Notes: generated from the letters alone by a model not told the origin. Numbered from the stretch's first letter, positions 8,179-16,417 are shown. The stretch: 64,000 nucleotides of DNA from Nocardioides sp. Kera G14 (GCF_020715565.1 NZ_CP085839.1:744001-808000); one strand, 5' to 3'. Numbers and translations are program-made.

Positions 8179-9588
8179 ATGACCTCTGTGGTGATCATCG
8201 GTGGCGGCCCTGGCGGATACGAGGCGGCGCTGGTCGCGAATCAGCTGGGCGCCCAGGTCACGGTGATCGACCGGGACGGGCTCGGCGGCAGCGCTGTGCT
8301 GACCGACTGTGTGCCGAGCAAGACGCTCATTGCGACGGCGGAGGTCATGACCGACATGGCAGCGGCGCCGGAGCTGGGCATCCACTTCCGTGACTCCGAG
8401 GGCGACACGGCGACCAACGTCGTGGCCGACCTCGCTCAGGTGAACGCGCGCGTCAAGCTCCTCGCCGCCGCGCAGAGTGCCGACATCGAGGGCCGCCTGA
8501 CCCGGCGCGGCATCCGGATCATCAAGGGAACCGGCCGGCTCGGCTCCGGTGCGGGCAGGGGCGGTGGCGACGTCATCGCGACACTGGCCAGCGGTGCCGA
8601 GGAAACGGTGCACGCCGACGCGGTACTCATCGCGACCGGTGCGCACCCGCGCGTGCTGGCGACGGCGCAGCCCGACGGCGAGCGGATCCTGACGTGGGAG
8701 CAGGTCTACGGCCTCACCGAGACGCCGACGCACATGATCGTCGTCGGCTCGGGTGTCACGGGCGCGGAGTTCGCCAGCGCTTACCTCGCCCTCGGCATCG
8801 AGGTCACCCTCGTGAGCTCCCGCGATCGAGTCCTCCCCGGCGAGGACGCGGATGCGGCCGGCGTACTGCAGGACGTGCTCGAGCGGCGCGGCATGAACAT
8901 CCTCAGCCAGTCCCGCATGCAGGGCGTCACGCGCGACGGCGACACGGTCACGGTGACGCTCTCGGACGGCCGCACGGTCACCGGCTCGCACTGCATCCTC
9001 GCGCTCGGCTCCGTCCCGAACACCGAGGGCCTCGGCCTTGAGGAGGCCGGCGTCAAGCTCGACGACGGCGGCTTCATTCTGATCGACAAGGTCAGCCGTA
9101 CGACGGCTCCCGGTGTCTATGCCGCCGGCGACTGTGTCGGCGGCTTCATGCTCGCCTCGACGGCCGCCATGGCCGGCCGGATCGCCATGCGCCACTTCCT
9201 CGGTGACGGCGTGCAGCCGATGGACCTCAAGCAGATCGCCTCCAACGTCTTCACGAGTCCCGAGATCGCCACCGTCGGCTGGTCGCAGGCTGCGGTCGAC
9301 AATGGCGAGGTGCAGGCCGAGGTCGTGAAGCTCGACCTCCAGGGCAACCCGCGCGCGAAGATGCAGGGGATCAAGGACGGCTTCGTGAAGCTGATCGCCC
9401 GCCCCGGTTCTGGCGTCGTGATCGGGGGAGTGGTCGTGGGGCCGCGCGCAAGCGAGCTGATCCACCCGATCTCGCTCGCCGTCGCCGCCAACCTCACCGT
9501 CGACCAGGTCGCGAACACCTTCACGGTCTACCCGTCCCTGAGCGGCTCCATCGCCGAGGCGGCGCGCCGTCTGCATCAGGTCGGCTGA
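8179..9588 (+). CDS. lpdA: LpdA-type NAD(P)H:quinone-reductase-like flavoprotein
   Basis: The 469-aa protein has the dihydrolipoyl dehydrogenase fold: GGGPGGYEAAL at 8-18, a central NAD motif GSGVTGAEFAS, and GVYAAGDCVGG for FAD. It lacks the chemistry. In GGSAVLTDCVPSKT the first redox Cys is Ala39, leaving only Cys44, and the C-terminal catalytic His is Tyr in VYPSLSGSIAEAARRL. The same substitutions mark M. tuberculosis LpdA (Rv3303c), reported to reduce quinones with NAD(P)H rather than lipoamide. So it is not a second E3. It stands alone, 41 bp after the secreted-protein gene. Confidence 0.88.
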   Translation: MTSVVIIGGGPGGYEAALVANQLGAQVTVIDRDGLGGSAVLTDCVPSKTLIATAEVMTDMAAAPELGIHFRDSEGDTATNVVADLAQVNARVKLLAAAQSADIEGRLTRRGIRIIKGTGRLGSGAGRGGGDVIATLASGAEETVHADAVLIATGAHPRVLATAQPDGERILTWEQVYGLTETPTHMIVVGSGVTGAEFASAYLALGIEVTLVSSRDRVLPGEDADAAGVLQDVLERRGMNILSQSRMQGVTRDGDTVTVTLSDGRTVTGSHCILALGSVPNTEGLGLEEAGVKLDDGGFILIDKVSRTTAPGVYAAGDCVGGFMLASTAAMAGRIAMRHFLGDGVQPMDLKQIASNVFTSPEIATVGWSQAAVDNGEVQAEVVKLDLQGNPRAKMQGIKDGFVKLIARPGSGVVIGGVVVGPRASELIHPISLAVAANLTVDQVANTFTVYPSLSGSIAEAARRLHQVG

Positions 9589-9654
9589 ACCACACCGTTG
9601 TAGTTCGACGGCTTATACCTCGGGACCTTGCCAAAGGACCCGCGACACTCCGTA

Positions 9655-9687
9655 GACTCCCAGGAGTTTTCAACTTCCTCAGGAGTC
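9655..9687 (+). promoter_or_regulatory. Imperfect hairpin covering the Shine-Dalgarno of the SpoIID gene
   Basis: GACTCC (9655-9660) pairs with GGAGTC (9682-9687), and AGGAGTT (9662-9668) with AACTTCCT (9672-9679) with a bulge. The distal arm contains the AGGAG that serves the ATG at 9692. Confidence 0.45.
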
Positions 9688-9691
9688 ACAC

Positions 9692-10918
9692 ATGCCTCGC
9701 CTGTCTCGCGCCACGCCCTTCAGTCACGCTGTAGCCGGGCTGTTGCTGGTGACAGCGGCGGTGCTCGCGCTCGGTCCTGCCGACGCCACCACGAAGACGA
9801 TCGGCGTGAAGCTGGCGGTTCCCAAGGGCGCCAAGCTGGCCCTCACGGGTCACGGCTACGGCCACGGCCGGGGGCTGTCGCAGTACGGCGCCGAGGGAGC
9901 CGCTCGGCAGGGCCGGACGGCGGCGCAGATCCTGAGCTTCTACTACCCGGGCACGGCGATGTCGAAGGTCGGTGGCAGCCTCACGGTGCTCATCGGCCCG
10001 GACACCACGCCCGACACCGTCGTCAAGGCACGGTCCGGTCTTGTCGTCCGCACCTCGAACGGCGCGAAGACCTGGAACCTGGCCGCCGCGCGGCCGACCG
10101 CGACGCAGTGGCGGCTCAACCCGCTGAGCGCGACGAAGACGGCCATCGGCTATCGCATCGGCTCGGCGCGGTGGAAGCGACTCGGCACCTCGACGTCGAC
10201 GCTGGAGTTCTGGGCCGGTGGCTCACCGATCACCCTCGTCCTGCCGGCGAGCGCAACCGCCTACCGCGGAGCGCTCCGCAACGCCCCGTTCAACGGCAGG
10301 GACCATGACACGGTCAATGTCGTCGGCCTCGAGGACTATCTCAAGGGTGTCGTGGCCAGTGAGATGCCGTCGAGCTGGAAGCCCGCAGCGCTGCAGTCCC
10401 AGGCGATCGCCGCCCGCACATACGCCGCCTACAGCCGTGCGCATGCCGCGAAGAGCCGCCAGTACCAGATCTGCGACTCCACCGCGTGCCAGGTCTACAA
10501 GGGTGTCGCGGGGGAGACCAAGGCGACCAATGCGGCCATCGCCGCGACCGCCGGACAGATGTTGGCGTACGCCGGCCAGCCGGCCTTCACGCAGTTCAGC
10601 TCCTCCAGCGGCGGCTGGACGGTGGCCGGCTCGGTCGCCTACCAGAAGGCGCAGGCCGACCCGTACGACGCGTGGGCCGGCAACAGCCAGCACACGTGGA
10701 CGGTCAAGATCGACCCGAAGAAGGTCGCCGCAGCCTGGCCGGCCCTCGGCACCTTGACGAGCCTGCAGGTCCTGGCCCGTGACGGCCACGGCGACTGGGG
10801 CGGCCGGGTGACCAAGGTGCAGCTCACCGGCACCAAGGGTCAGGTGAAGGTCAGCGGGGACAGCCTGCGCAGCGCGCTCGGTCTGAAGTCGACCTACTTC
10901 GACGTCGCCGTCAGCTGA
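9692..10918 (+). CDS. Secreted SpoIID/LytB-domain protein
   Basis: The 408-aa protein has a signal peptide (hydrophobic core AVAGLLLVTAAVLALG, cleavage near residue 30). The SpoIID/LytB domain follows: GHGYGHGRGLSQYGAEGAAR near 51-70, then LEDYLKGVVASEMPSSW and LQSQAIAARTYAAYS near 213-250, the motif carrying the catalytic acid in SpoIID-type lytic transglycosylases, and FSSSSGGWT further on. SpoIID cleaves denuded glycan strands in spore formers; in non-sporulating actinobacteria the role is probably wall remodelling (inference). A clear AGGAG precedes the ATG. A perfect terminator follows. Confidence 0.88.
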   Translation: MPRLSRATPFSHAVAGLLLVTAAVLALGPADATTKTIGVKLAVPKGAKLALTGHGYGHGRGLSQYGAEGAARQGRTAAQILSFYYPGTAMSKVGGSLTVLIGPDTTPDTVVKARSGLVVRTSNGAKTWNLAAARPTATQWRLNPLSATKTAIGYRIGSARWKRLGTSTSTLEFWAGGSPITLVLPASATAYRGALRNAPFNGRDHDTVNVVGLEDYLKGVVASEMPSSWKPAALQSQAIAARTYAAYSRAHAAKSRQYQICDSTACQVYKGVAGETKATNAAIAATAGQMLAYAGQPAFTQFSSSSGGWTVAGSVAYQKAQADPYDAWAGNSQHTWTVKIDPKKVAAAWPALGTLTSLQVLARDGHGDWGGRVTKVQLTGTKGQVKVSGDSLRSALGLKSTYFDVAVS

Positions 10919-10920
10919 GA

Positions 10921-10960
10921 CGACGAAGGGGCCGAGGCGTTCGCCTCGGCCCCTTCGTCG
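10921..10960. terminator. Bidirectional intrinsic terminator
   Basis: A perfect 19-bp stem (10921-10939 with 10942-10960) around TT lies between the convergent SpoIID and carboxylase genes, whose stops are 49 bp apart. It is too symmetrical to assign to one strand. Confidence 0.85.
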
Positions 10961-10966
10961 TGCGGC

Positions 10967-12748
10967 TCACTTGATCTCGCAGATGACCTGACCGTTGGAG
11001 ACGGTGGCGCCGACCTCGGCGGTGAGGCCGTTGACGACCCCCGCCTTGTGCGCCTTGAGCGGCTGCTCCATCTTCATCGCCTCGACGACGACCACGACAT
11101 CGCCCTCGGCGATCTCCTGGCCCTCCTCGACGGCGATCTTCACGACGGTGCCCTGCATCGGGGCGGTCACGGCGTCACCGGACACGGCGGCGCCGTGCTT
11201 CTTGGCAGCGCCGCGCTTCGGCTTCTTCGCCGCACCGGCGGCGGGACCGGCGGAGAGCCCGCCGAGGCCGGCCGGGATGACGACCTCGAGCCGCTTGCCG
11301 CCGACCTCGACGACGACGGTCTGCTTCTCGCTCGCCTCGTCAGCCTCACCGGCGTCGCCGGCGTACGGCTGGATCTGGTTGTCGAAGTCGGTCTCGATCC
11401 ACTGCGTGTAGACGTCGAACGAGCCCTCGCCGGACGGGTTGGAGGGGCCGACGTACGCGGGCTCCTTCACGACGGCCTTGTGGAACGGGATGACCGTGGG
11501 CATGCCGTCGACGATGAACTCGTCGAGGGCGCGGCGGGAGCGCTCGAGCGCCTGGGTGCGGTCACGACCGGTGACGATCAGCTTCGCGATGAGGGAGTCG
11601 AACGAGCCCGGGATGGTCTCGCCGTTCTCGTAACCGCCGTCGACGCGGACGCCGGGACCCTGCGGCGGGTTCCAGGCGGTGAGCGTGCCGGGGGCCGGCA
11701 TGAAGTTGCGGCCGCCGTCCTCGGCGTTGATGCGGTACTCGATCGAGTGGCCGATGATCTCAGGGTCGCCGTAGCCGAGCTCCTCACCGGCGGCGACGCG
11801 GAACATCTCGCGGACGAGGTCGATGCCGCTGACCTCCTCGGAGACGCAGTGCTCGACCTGGAGGCGGGTGTTGACCTCGAGGAACGAGATCGAGCCGTCC
11901 TGGGCGACGAGGAACTCACACGTGCCGGCGCCGTAGTACCCGGCCTCCTTGAGGATGCGCTTGGAGGACTCGTAGAGCTCGGTGACCTGCGCGTCGGTCA
12001 GGAAGGGCGCTGGCGCCTCCTCGACGAGCTTCTGGTTGCGACGCTGCAGCGAGCAGTCGCGGGTGGAGACGACGACGACGTTGCCGTGCTGGTCGGCGAG
12101 GCACTGGGTCTCGACGTGGCGCGGCTTGTCGAGGAACTTCTCGACGAGGCACTCACCACGGCCGAAGGCGGTGACGGCCTCGCGGACGGCGGACTCGTAG
12201 GCGTCGGGGATCTCCTCGAGGGTGCGGGCGACCTTGAGGCCGCGACCGCCACCGCCGAAGACCGCCTTGATGGCGACGGGGAGGCCGCTCGCCTTGGCGA
12301 ATTCGACGACCTCGTCGGCGTCCTTGACCGGGTCCTTGGTGCCCGGGGCCAGCGGGGCGTTGGCGCGCTCGGCGATGTGCTTGGCCTTCGCCTTGTCGCC
12401 GAGGGCCTCGATGGCTGCGGGCGGCGGACCGATCCAGATCAGGCCGGCGTCGATGACCGCCTGCGCGAAGTCGGCGTTCTCGGCGAGGAAGCCGTAGCCG
12501 GGGTGGACGGAGTCGGCGCCGGACTTCTTGGCGGCGTCGATGATCTTCTCGATGCTCAGGTAGCTGTCGGCGGGCGTGGCGCCGCCCAGCGAGTAGGCCT
12601 CGTCGGCGAGACGTACGAAGAGAGCGTTGGCATCCGGCTCTGCGTAGACGGCGACCGACCCGATCCCGGCGTCCTTCGCGGCGCGGATGACGCGGACGGC
12701 GATCTCGCCGCGGTTCGCGATCAGGACCTTCTGCAGGGGCTTGCTCAA
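10967..12748 (-). CDS. accA3: Acyl-CoA carboxylase alpha subunit (biotin carboxylase + BCCP)
   Basis: The 593-aa protein ATP-dependently carboxylates its own biotin and hands CO2 to a carboxyltransferase beta subunit for malonyl- or methylmalonyl-CoA synthesis. The biotin carboxylase part begins [13 protein letters not shown]; the ATP-grasp loop GGGGRG is at 165-170 and [12 protein letters not shown] carries catalytic residues. A Lys/Ala-rich linker near 505-520 leads to the biotinyl domain with EAMKM, biotinylated at Lys559. The start is TTG with AAGGAG 5 nt upstream. In M. tuberculosis the homologue lies near maf with accD5/accE5; here no beta or epsilon subunit is in the window. Confidence 0.94.
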   Translation of the reverse strand: MSKPLQKVLIANRGEIAVRVIRAAKDAGIGSVAVYAEPDANALFVRLADEAYSLGGATPADSYLSIEKIIDAAKKSGADSVHPGYGFLAENADFAQAVIDAGLIWIGPPPAAIEALGDKAKAKHIAERANAPLAPGTKDPVKDADEVVEFAKASGLPVAIKAVFGGGGRGLKVARTLEEIPDAYESAVREAVTAFGRGECLVEKFLDKPRHVETQCLADQHGNVVVVSTRDCSLQRRNQKLVEEAPAPFLTDAQVTELYESSKRILKEAGYYGAGTCEFLVAQDGSISFLEVNTRLQVEHCVSEEVSGIDLVREMFRVAAGEELGYGDPEIIGHSIEYRINAEDGGRNFMPAPGTLTAWNPPQGPGVRVDGGYENGETIPGSFDSLIAKLIVTGRDRTQALERSRRALDEFIVDGMPTVIPFHKAVVKEPAYVGPSNPSGEGSFDVYTQWIETDFDNQIQPYAGDAGEADEASEKQTVVVEVGGKRLEVVIPAGLGGLSAGPAAGAAKKPKRGAAKKHGAAVSGDAVTAPMQGTVVKIAVEEGQEIAEGDVVVVVEAMKMEQPLKAHKAGVVNGLTAEVGATVSNGQVICEIK

Positions 12749-12833
12749 CGTAACTCCTTCGTTAATCCGAACCCGCCAAGACTAGGGGGTCCCGGGTACC
12801 TCATGTGTGTGGCCGGCGTCACACTGGGCGGGT

Positions 12834-13442
12834 TCAGTCTGGCTGAACGTTCCAAAGGTCGTTCCACCGGTGTCCGAGCTTGATCACCATGCGGCGCAGC
12901 GCGGGGAGGCTCAGGCCGACGACGTTGTGGAAGTCGCCCTCGATCTTCCAGATGAAGGCACCGCCGATCCCGTCGACGGTGAAGGCACCCGCGACCTCGA
13001 GGGGTTCGCCGGTGGCGACGTACGCCTCGATCTCGGCGTCGCTGACCTCGGCGAAGTGGACGACGGTCTCGCAGGTCTCGCGGGTCATCTTCCGAGAGGC
13101 GGTGTCGATGAGGGTGTGGCCGGTGATGAGGCGGCCCGACCTTCCGCGCATCGCCCTCCAGCGCTGGGTGGCGACCTCGGGGGAGTGCGGCTTACCCAGC
13201 GCCTCACCCTTGAACTTCAGGACCGAGTCGCAGCCCAGGACGAGGGCACCCTCAGGCACGTCGTCGCGCTCGGCCACGGCGTGCGCCTTGAGCGTCGACA
13301 GGTTGAGCGCGAGCTGCTCGGGCTCCTGTCCCCTGAGTTGGTCCTCGTCCACCCCGCTGACGATCACCACCGGCTCGATCCCTGCGTTCCGCAGGGTGCT
13401 GAGGCGCGCGGGGGACTGCGAGGCCAGGACGAGCGTCGTCAT
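12834..13442 (-). CDS. maf: Maf-family nucleotide pyrophosphatase
   Basis: The 202-aa protein starts MTTLVLASQSPARLSTL, the Maf P-loop-like signature (usually S-x-S-P-R-R), followed by acidic GVDED and GCDSVLKFKGEALGKP, which match the conserved substrate-pocket motif. Maf proteins hydrolyse non-canonical or modified NTPs to NMP and PPi and are linked to septum control in some bacteria. The ATG begins one base after the 3' end of the tRNA-Leu gene, leaving no room for a Shine-Dalgarno site except inside the tRNA. maf is followed by accA3 after 85 bp. Confidence 0.9.
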   Translation of the reverse strand: MTTLVLASQSPARLSTLRNAGIEPVVIVSGVDEDQLRGQEPEQLALNLSTLKAHAVAERDDVPEGALVLGCDSVLKFKGEALGKPHSPEVATQRWRAMRGRSGRLITGHTLIDTASRKMTRETCETVVHFAEVSDAEIEAYVATGEPLEVAGAFTVDGIGGAFIWKIEGDFHNVVGLSLPALRRMVIKLGHRWNDLWNVQPD

Positions 13443-13443
13443 G

Positions 13444-13516
13444 TGCGCTCGGTGAGATTCGAACTCACACTGGCCGCGACCTAAACGCGGTGCCTCTGCC
13501 GTTGGGCTACGAGCGC
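13444..13516 (-). tRNA. tRNA-Leu(TAG) with a short class I variable loop
   Basis: Folding gives a 7-bp acceptor GCGCTCG/CGAGCGC, a 3-bp D stem GCC/GGC, an anticodon stem CCGCG/CGCGG around TTTAGGT (anticodon TAG at 13481-13483), a variable loop of only CCAGT, a T arm GTGAG-TTCGAAT-CTCAC and discriminator A73. CCA is not encoded. The anticodon reads CUA (Leu), but bacterial tRNA-Leu normally has a long class II variable arm, which is absent. The fold is otherwise canonical at 73 nt. Charging identity is therefore uncertain. Confidence 0.8.
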
Positions 13517-13525
13517 GTGGCGCTC

Positions 13526-13531
13526 AGTCTA
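13526..13531 (-). promoter_or_regulatory. -10-like element for the tRNA-Leu/maf transcript
   Basis: TAGACT, 9 nt upstream of the mature tRNA 5' end. No strong -35 was seen. Confidence 0.4.
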
Positions 13532-13541
13532 GGGAGGGCCC

Positions 13542-13796
13542 TCAGCGGTGGGCGAAGCGGCGCAACACGAGGATCGTGCCGACGACGCCGCCGATGATGC
13601 CGACCGTCTTCAGGATGTTGTCGACCTTGGGCTGACCGGTGGTGGGGTCGACGTACGCCGCCTTGACCGCTGCGATCTGGCGCGAGGCGATCGTCTTCGG
13701 GCTCGACCGGTAGAGCAGCTCGTCGATCGTTCCCGCGAGGCGCTCGCGGATCTCGTCCATCTCGGTCTCGAGGTGATTGGCGCTGTCCTTGGTCAT
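13542..13796 (-). CDS. DUF3618-like small membrane-associated protein
   Basis: The 84-aa protein has an acidic helical N-terminus (about 1-30, ETEMDEIRERLAGTIDEL), a middle with Pro/Thr turns, and one C-terminal membrane helix (VGIIGGVVGTILVLRR). The pattern of Glu/Arg helix with ERLAGTIDEL then a TM segment is that of DUF3618 proteins, whose function is unknown. The inner ATG at 13796 is preferred to the one at 13805 because TAGGTT lies 7 nt upstream of it. It is divergent from bcp. Confidence 0.75.
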   Translation of the reverse strand: MTKDSANHLETEMDEIRERLAGTIDELLYRSSPKTIASRQIAAVKAAYVDPTTGQPKVDNILKTVGIIGGVVGTILVLRRFAHR

Positions 13797-13803
13797 GGGC
13801 GTC

Positions 13804-13809
13804 AACCTA
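13804..13809 (-). promoter_or_regulatory. -10-like element for the DUF3618 gene
   Basis: TAGGTT, 7 nt before the ATG at 13796. It decides between two possible ATGs. Confidence 0.45.
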
Positions 13810-13833
13810 TCAATGCCGGGAAGTCCCGCCCAC

Positions 13834-13839
13834 TAGGTT
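13834..13839 (+). promoter_or_regulatory. -10-like element for bcp
   Basis: TAGGTT, 6 nt before the ATG at 13846, the same hexamer as its divergent neighbour. Confidence 0.5.
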
Positions 13840-13845
13840 GGAGCC

Positions 13846-14325
13846 ATGACATCGCGCCTTGAGATCGGGGACGCCGCGCCCGCCTTCACGTTGACCTCCG
13901 ACGCCGGTGAGGAGGTGTCGCTGGACGAGCTCGTCGCCTCGAGCAGGGGCGGCAAGGTGATCGTCTACTTCTACCCCGCCGCGATGACCCCGGGCTGCAC
14001 CAAGCAGGCGTGCGACTTCACCGACTCCCTCGATGCGCTCACGGCGCAGGGCTACGCCGTCGTGGGCATTTCGCCGGACAAGCCGGAGAAGCTGGCGAAG
14101 TTCCGTGAGCGGGATGGCCTGACCATCACGCTGCTCTCCGACCCGTCGAAGGAGACGCTGATGGCGTGGGGAGCGTTCGGCGAGAAGAAGCTCTACGGCA
14201 AGGTCGTCGAGGGCGTGATCCGCTCCACCTTCGTCGTCGATGGCGACGGCAAGATCGAGTACGCCGCCTACAACGTCAAGGCCACGGGCCACGTCGCCAA
14301 ACTGCGCAAGGACCTCGGGATCTGA
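13846..14325 (+). CDS. bcp: Thioredoxin-dependent peroxiredoxin (Bcp/PrxQ)
   Basis: The 159-aa thiol peroxidase reduces H2O2 and alkyl hydroperoxides. The motif AAMTPGCTKQACDF carries the peroxidatic Cys51 and, five residues later, resolving Cys56, the atypical 2-Cys arrangement of PrxQ. The preceding KVIVYFYP strand and the length are typical of the family. Its stop is 3 bp from the stop of the convergent sortase gene, with no terminator hairpin between them. Confidence 0.94.
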   Translation: MTSRLEIGDAAPAFTLTSDAGEEVSLDELVASSRGGKVIVYFYPAAMTPGCTKQACDFTDSLDALTAQGYAVVGISPDKPEKLAKFRERDGLTITLLSDPSKETLMAWGAFGEKKLYGKVVEGVIRSTFVVDGDGKIEYAAYNVKATGHVAKLRKDLGI

Positions 14326-14328
14326 GGA

Positions 14329-14937
14329 TCAGGCCTTCAGCTTGGCGAAGACGACCGTGTTGGTCTCGTAGTACGAGCCGTTCCAGTCACTGCACGTGAT
14401 CAGCACCAGGCGGCCGTCGCCACGGTCCTGGGCGAAGAGCTCCTTGGAGTGCTGGGAGAGCTCCTTCTTGGAGTACACGACCTTGCTGGTGACCGCGTAC
14501 CGGATCGTGCCGCGCTTGGTGACCACGTCGACCTTGTTGCCGCGCTGGAGCTCGCCGAGGTTGTTCATGCTGGCACCGCCGGTGTGGAGCGTGTGCCCGG
14601 TGATGACCGTCTGCCCCTGGGCGGCACCGGGCTTGGCGCTTGCGTTCCACCAACCGACCTCGAGGTAGTCGCGAGGCGGGTCGAGGGACTTGTTGACCAT
14701 CGCGATCGGGACGACGGGAGCGTCGATCTTGAGCGCGGGCATCAAAAGCTTCATCGGCGCACCGGCACTGAGCTCGGCCTCGGTGTAGGAACGCACGCCG
14801 TGGTCGACCGCAGCCGCGGACGGCCCGCTCGGAACGAGGAACGCCCCGATCACGGAACCTCCAGCCAGCACTCCTACGAGGAGCTGGAGGCCCGTGATCG
14901 AGGCGATCAGGTAGCGGGTGAGCTTCGTCCGCTTCAC
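14329..14937 (-). CDS. Sortase-family transpeptidase
   Basis: The 202-aa protein has one N-terminal membrane anchor (about 9-33) and a sortase domain with TGHTLHTGG (catalytic His115) and LITCSDW (catalytic Cys182), resembling class E/F or D-like actinobacterial sortases. The usual Arg a few residues after the Cys is not obvious: the segment reads GSYYETNTVVFA, with Glu/Thr where Arg is expected. Sortases join surface proteins to peptidoglycan. The gene lies 17 bp downstream of a large surface protein, its likely substrate. The GTG start has TATCGT 7 nt upstream. Confidence 0.82.
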   Translation of the reverse strand: MKRTKLTRYLIASITGLQLLVGVLAGGSVIGAFLVPSGPSAAAVDHGVRSYTEAELSAGAPMKLLMPALKIDAPVVPIAMVNKSLDPPRDYLEVGWWNASAKPGAAQGQTVITGHTLHTGGASMNNLGELQRGNKVDVVTKRGTIRYAVTSKVVYSKKELSQHSKELFAQDRGDGRLVLITCSDWNGSYYETNTVVFAKLKA

Positions 14938-14944
14938 GGCTCGA

Positions 14945-14950
14945 ACGATA
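14945..14950 (-). promoter_or_regulatory. -10-like element for the sortase gene
   Basis: TATCGT, 7 nt before the GTG at 14937. It could give a transcript independent of the surface-protein gene. Confidence 0.35.
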
Positions 14951-14954
14951 CGGA

Positions 14955-16358
14955 TCAGTGGTGACGCAGGGCGCGGCGGAAGCCCACGACACCGGCGCCC
15001 GTACCGACGACTGCCAGCCCGGCAAGCGCGGCGAGGGCCAGAGCGGACGGACCGTCCTCGAGCGAACCGATACCGGACTCAACGGTGGTCGGCGTGTCCG
15101 AGCTGGAGGTGGACGTGGTGGTGGTGCTGTCGTCGGTGTCCACGGCGGTGGTCGTCGTCCCGACGCGGGTGTTCGGGCCGCAGATGACGTGCGCGGCGGT
15201 CAATCCGACCAGCGAGCTGTTGTCCGGCGTGAAGGCCGACGCCGCCGGCAGGACCTGGAGGTCGAGGGCGGTGACGTCGATCGTGCGGCCGCTGTCGCGG
15301 CGCTCCACCTTGTTGAGCGTGCCGTCGAGGACGTTCTCCTCGAGCGGTGCCAGCTGCGGCTCGATCACGGAGATCAGGTTGTCGTTGAGGGCGTCGACGA
15401 GAGTGGTGATCCCACCGTTCACCTGGCTGATCACCGGGTCTAGCTGGCTGGTGATCGTGTTGCCGGTGACGGCGCCGGTGAGGGCACCGGTCAGGGCCTC
15501 CTCGACGGCGGTCACAACCTGGTCGAGGTTGGTCAGGACCTTGACGTTCTCGCCGGTGCCCAGCTGGACCGGGATCGTCAACGGACCGCCCAGCGCGGAG
15601 GGCAGGCCGACGGTGAGACCCAGGCTGGCAACGGTGCCGGCGCCGGTCGCGGTCGTCGGCGTGGCCTGGCAGCTCGAGTAGACCGCGCCGAGGTCGAGGC
15701 CGACGGAGATGCCGGTGGCGGTGAGCAGCGGCGCGAGCACCTGGGTGGAGACCGGGCCGAGGACCGCCTGAAGCAACTCGTCGACCGTGGCCGTGGCCGG
15801 GTCGAGGGCGGTGCCGATCTGGTTGAGGAGATCCTGGAGTGTCGCGGCTTGCGGGATAAGTGTGGAGAGGAGCGTGGACCCGTTGGCGCCGGCGCTCACG
15901 TTGCTGAGGAGCTGACCCTGGGTCAGGGTGACATTCGACAGGTCGATGTTTCCGGCGTCCAGGCTGAGGGCGCTGCCGCCCGTGAGGCAGGAGGCGCCCA
16001 CACCGGTGGACACCAGACTGCTGCCCGACCCGGCGATTGAGGCGCAGGCCGCGGAGAGACCGTTGCTGCCGCTGATCGAGGTCTTCGCATCCTGGGAGGC
16101 GGTGCCGGCCGTCAGCAGCGTCTGGTTCGAGAGCGCGTTCAGCGTGGGGCTGTTGGAGCCGCTCGTGGTCTCCGTCGTGCCGTCGTTCTGCGCGGCGTAC
16201 GTCCCCGTGCTGATCACCTGCGAGGCGATGTTGGCCGTGAGGGCATTGGCCGTGCCCTGGGCCACCGGAGCGGCGGCGAGAGCCGGGCCCGCGGCGAGCA
16301 GTGCGAGCGAGGCGGCCGCCGTGACGGCGCCGGTGCGGATGAACAGACGGTGGGACAA
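14955..16358 (-). CDS. Surface-anchored Ser/Thr/Ala-rich protein (choice-of-anchor-G-like)
   Basis: The 467-aa protein has a signal peptide (LSHRLFIRTG, hydrophobic AVTAAASLALLAAG, cleavage near ALAAA), then about 380 residues of low-complexity beta-like sequence rich in Thr, Ser, Leu and Asn. A Thr/Ser linker (TTTTSTSSSDTPTTVES) leads to a C-terminal membrane helix and the basic tail FRRALRHH. This is a sorting-signal layout, yet no LPXTG or LAXTG is visible before the helix (IGSLEDGPSAL). The TTG start at 16358 is chosen because AGGGAG lies 5 nt upstream; longer GTG/ATG starts lack a site. The downstream sortase is the probable partner. Confidence 0.75.
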   Translation of the reverse strand: MSHRLFIRTGAVTAAASLALLAAGPALAAAPVAQGTANALTANIASQVISTGTYAAQNDGTTETTSGSNSPTLNALSNQTLLTAGTASQDAKTSISGSNGLSAACASIAGSGSSLVSTGVGASCLTGGSALSLDAGNIDLSNVTLTQGQLLSNVSAGANGSTLLSTLIPQAATLQDLLNQIGTALDPATATVDELLQAVLGPVSTQVLAPLLTATGISVGLDLGAVYSSCQATPTTATGAGTVASLGLTVGLPSALGGPLTIPVQLGTGENVKVLTNLDQVVTAVEEALTGALTGAVTGNTITSQLDPVISQVNGGITTLVDALNDNLISVIEPQLAPLEENVLDGTLNKVERRDSGRTIDVTALDLQVLPAASAFTPDNSSLVGLTAAHVICGPNTRVGTTTTAVDTDDSTTTTSTSSSDTPTTVESGIGSLEDGPSALALAALAGLAVVGTGAGVVGFRRALRHH

Positions 16359-16417
16359 GGGGACTCCCTGGAGCGAGGATGTGATGCCACACACCCCCCG
16401 AGGCGTGACAGTGGACA

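Noticed and set aside
11048..12883. 611-aa open frame on the plus strand opposite accA3
   Set aside because: Mirror of a complete carboxylase gene; acidic low-complexity sequence and no start signal.
13444..13516. Amber-suppressor or selenocysteine tRNA
   Set aside because: The anticodon TAG reads CUA, not UAG, and the arm lengths do not fit tRNA-Sec.
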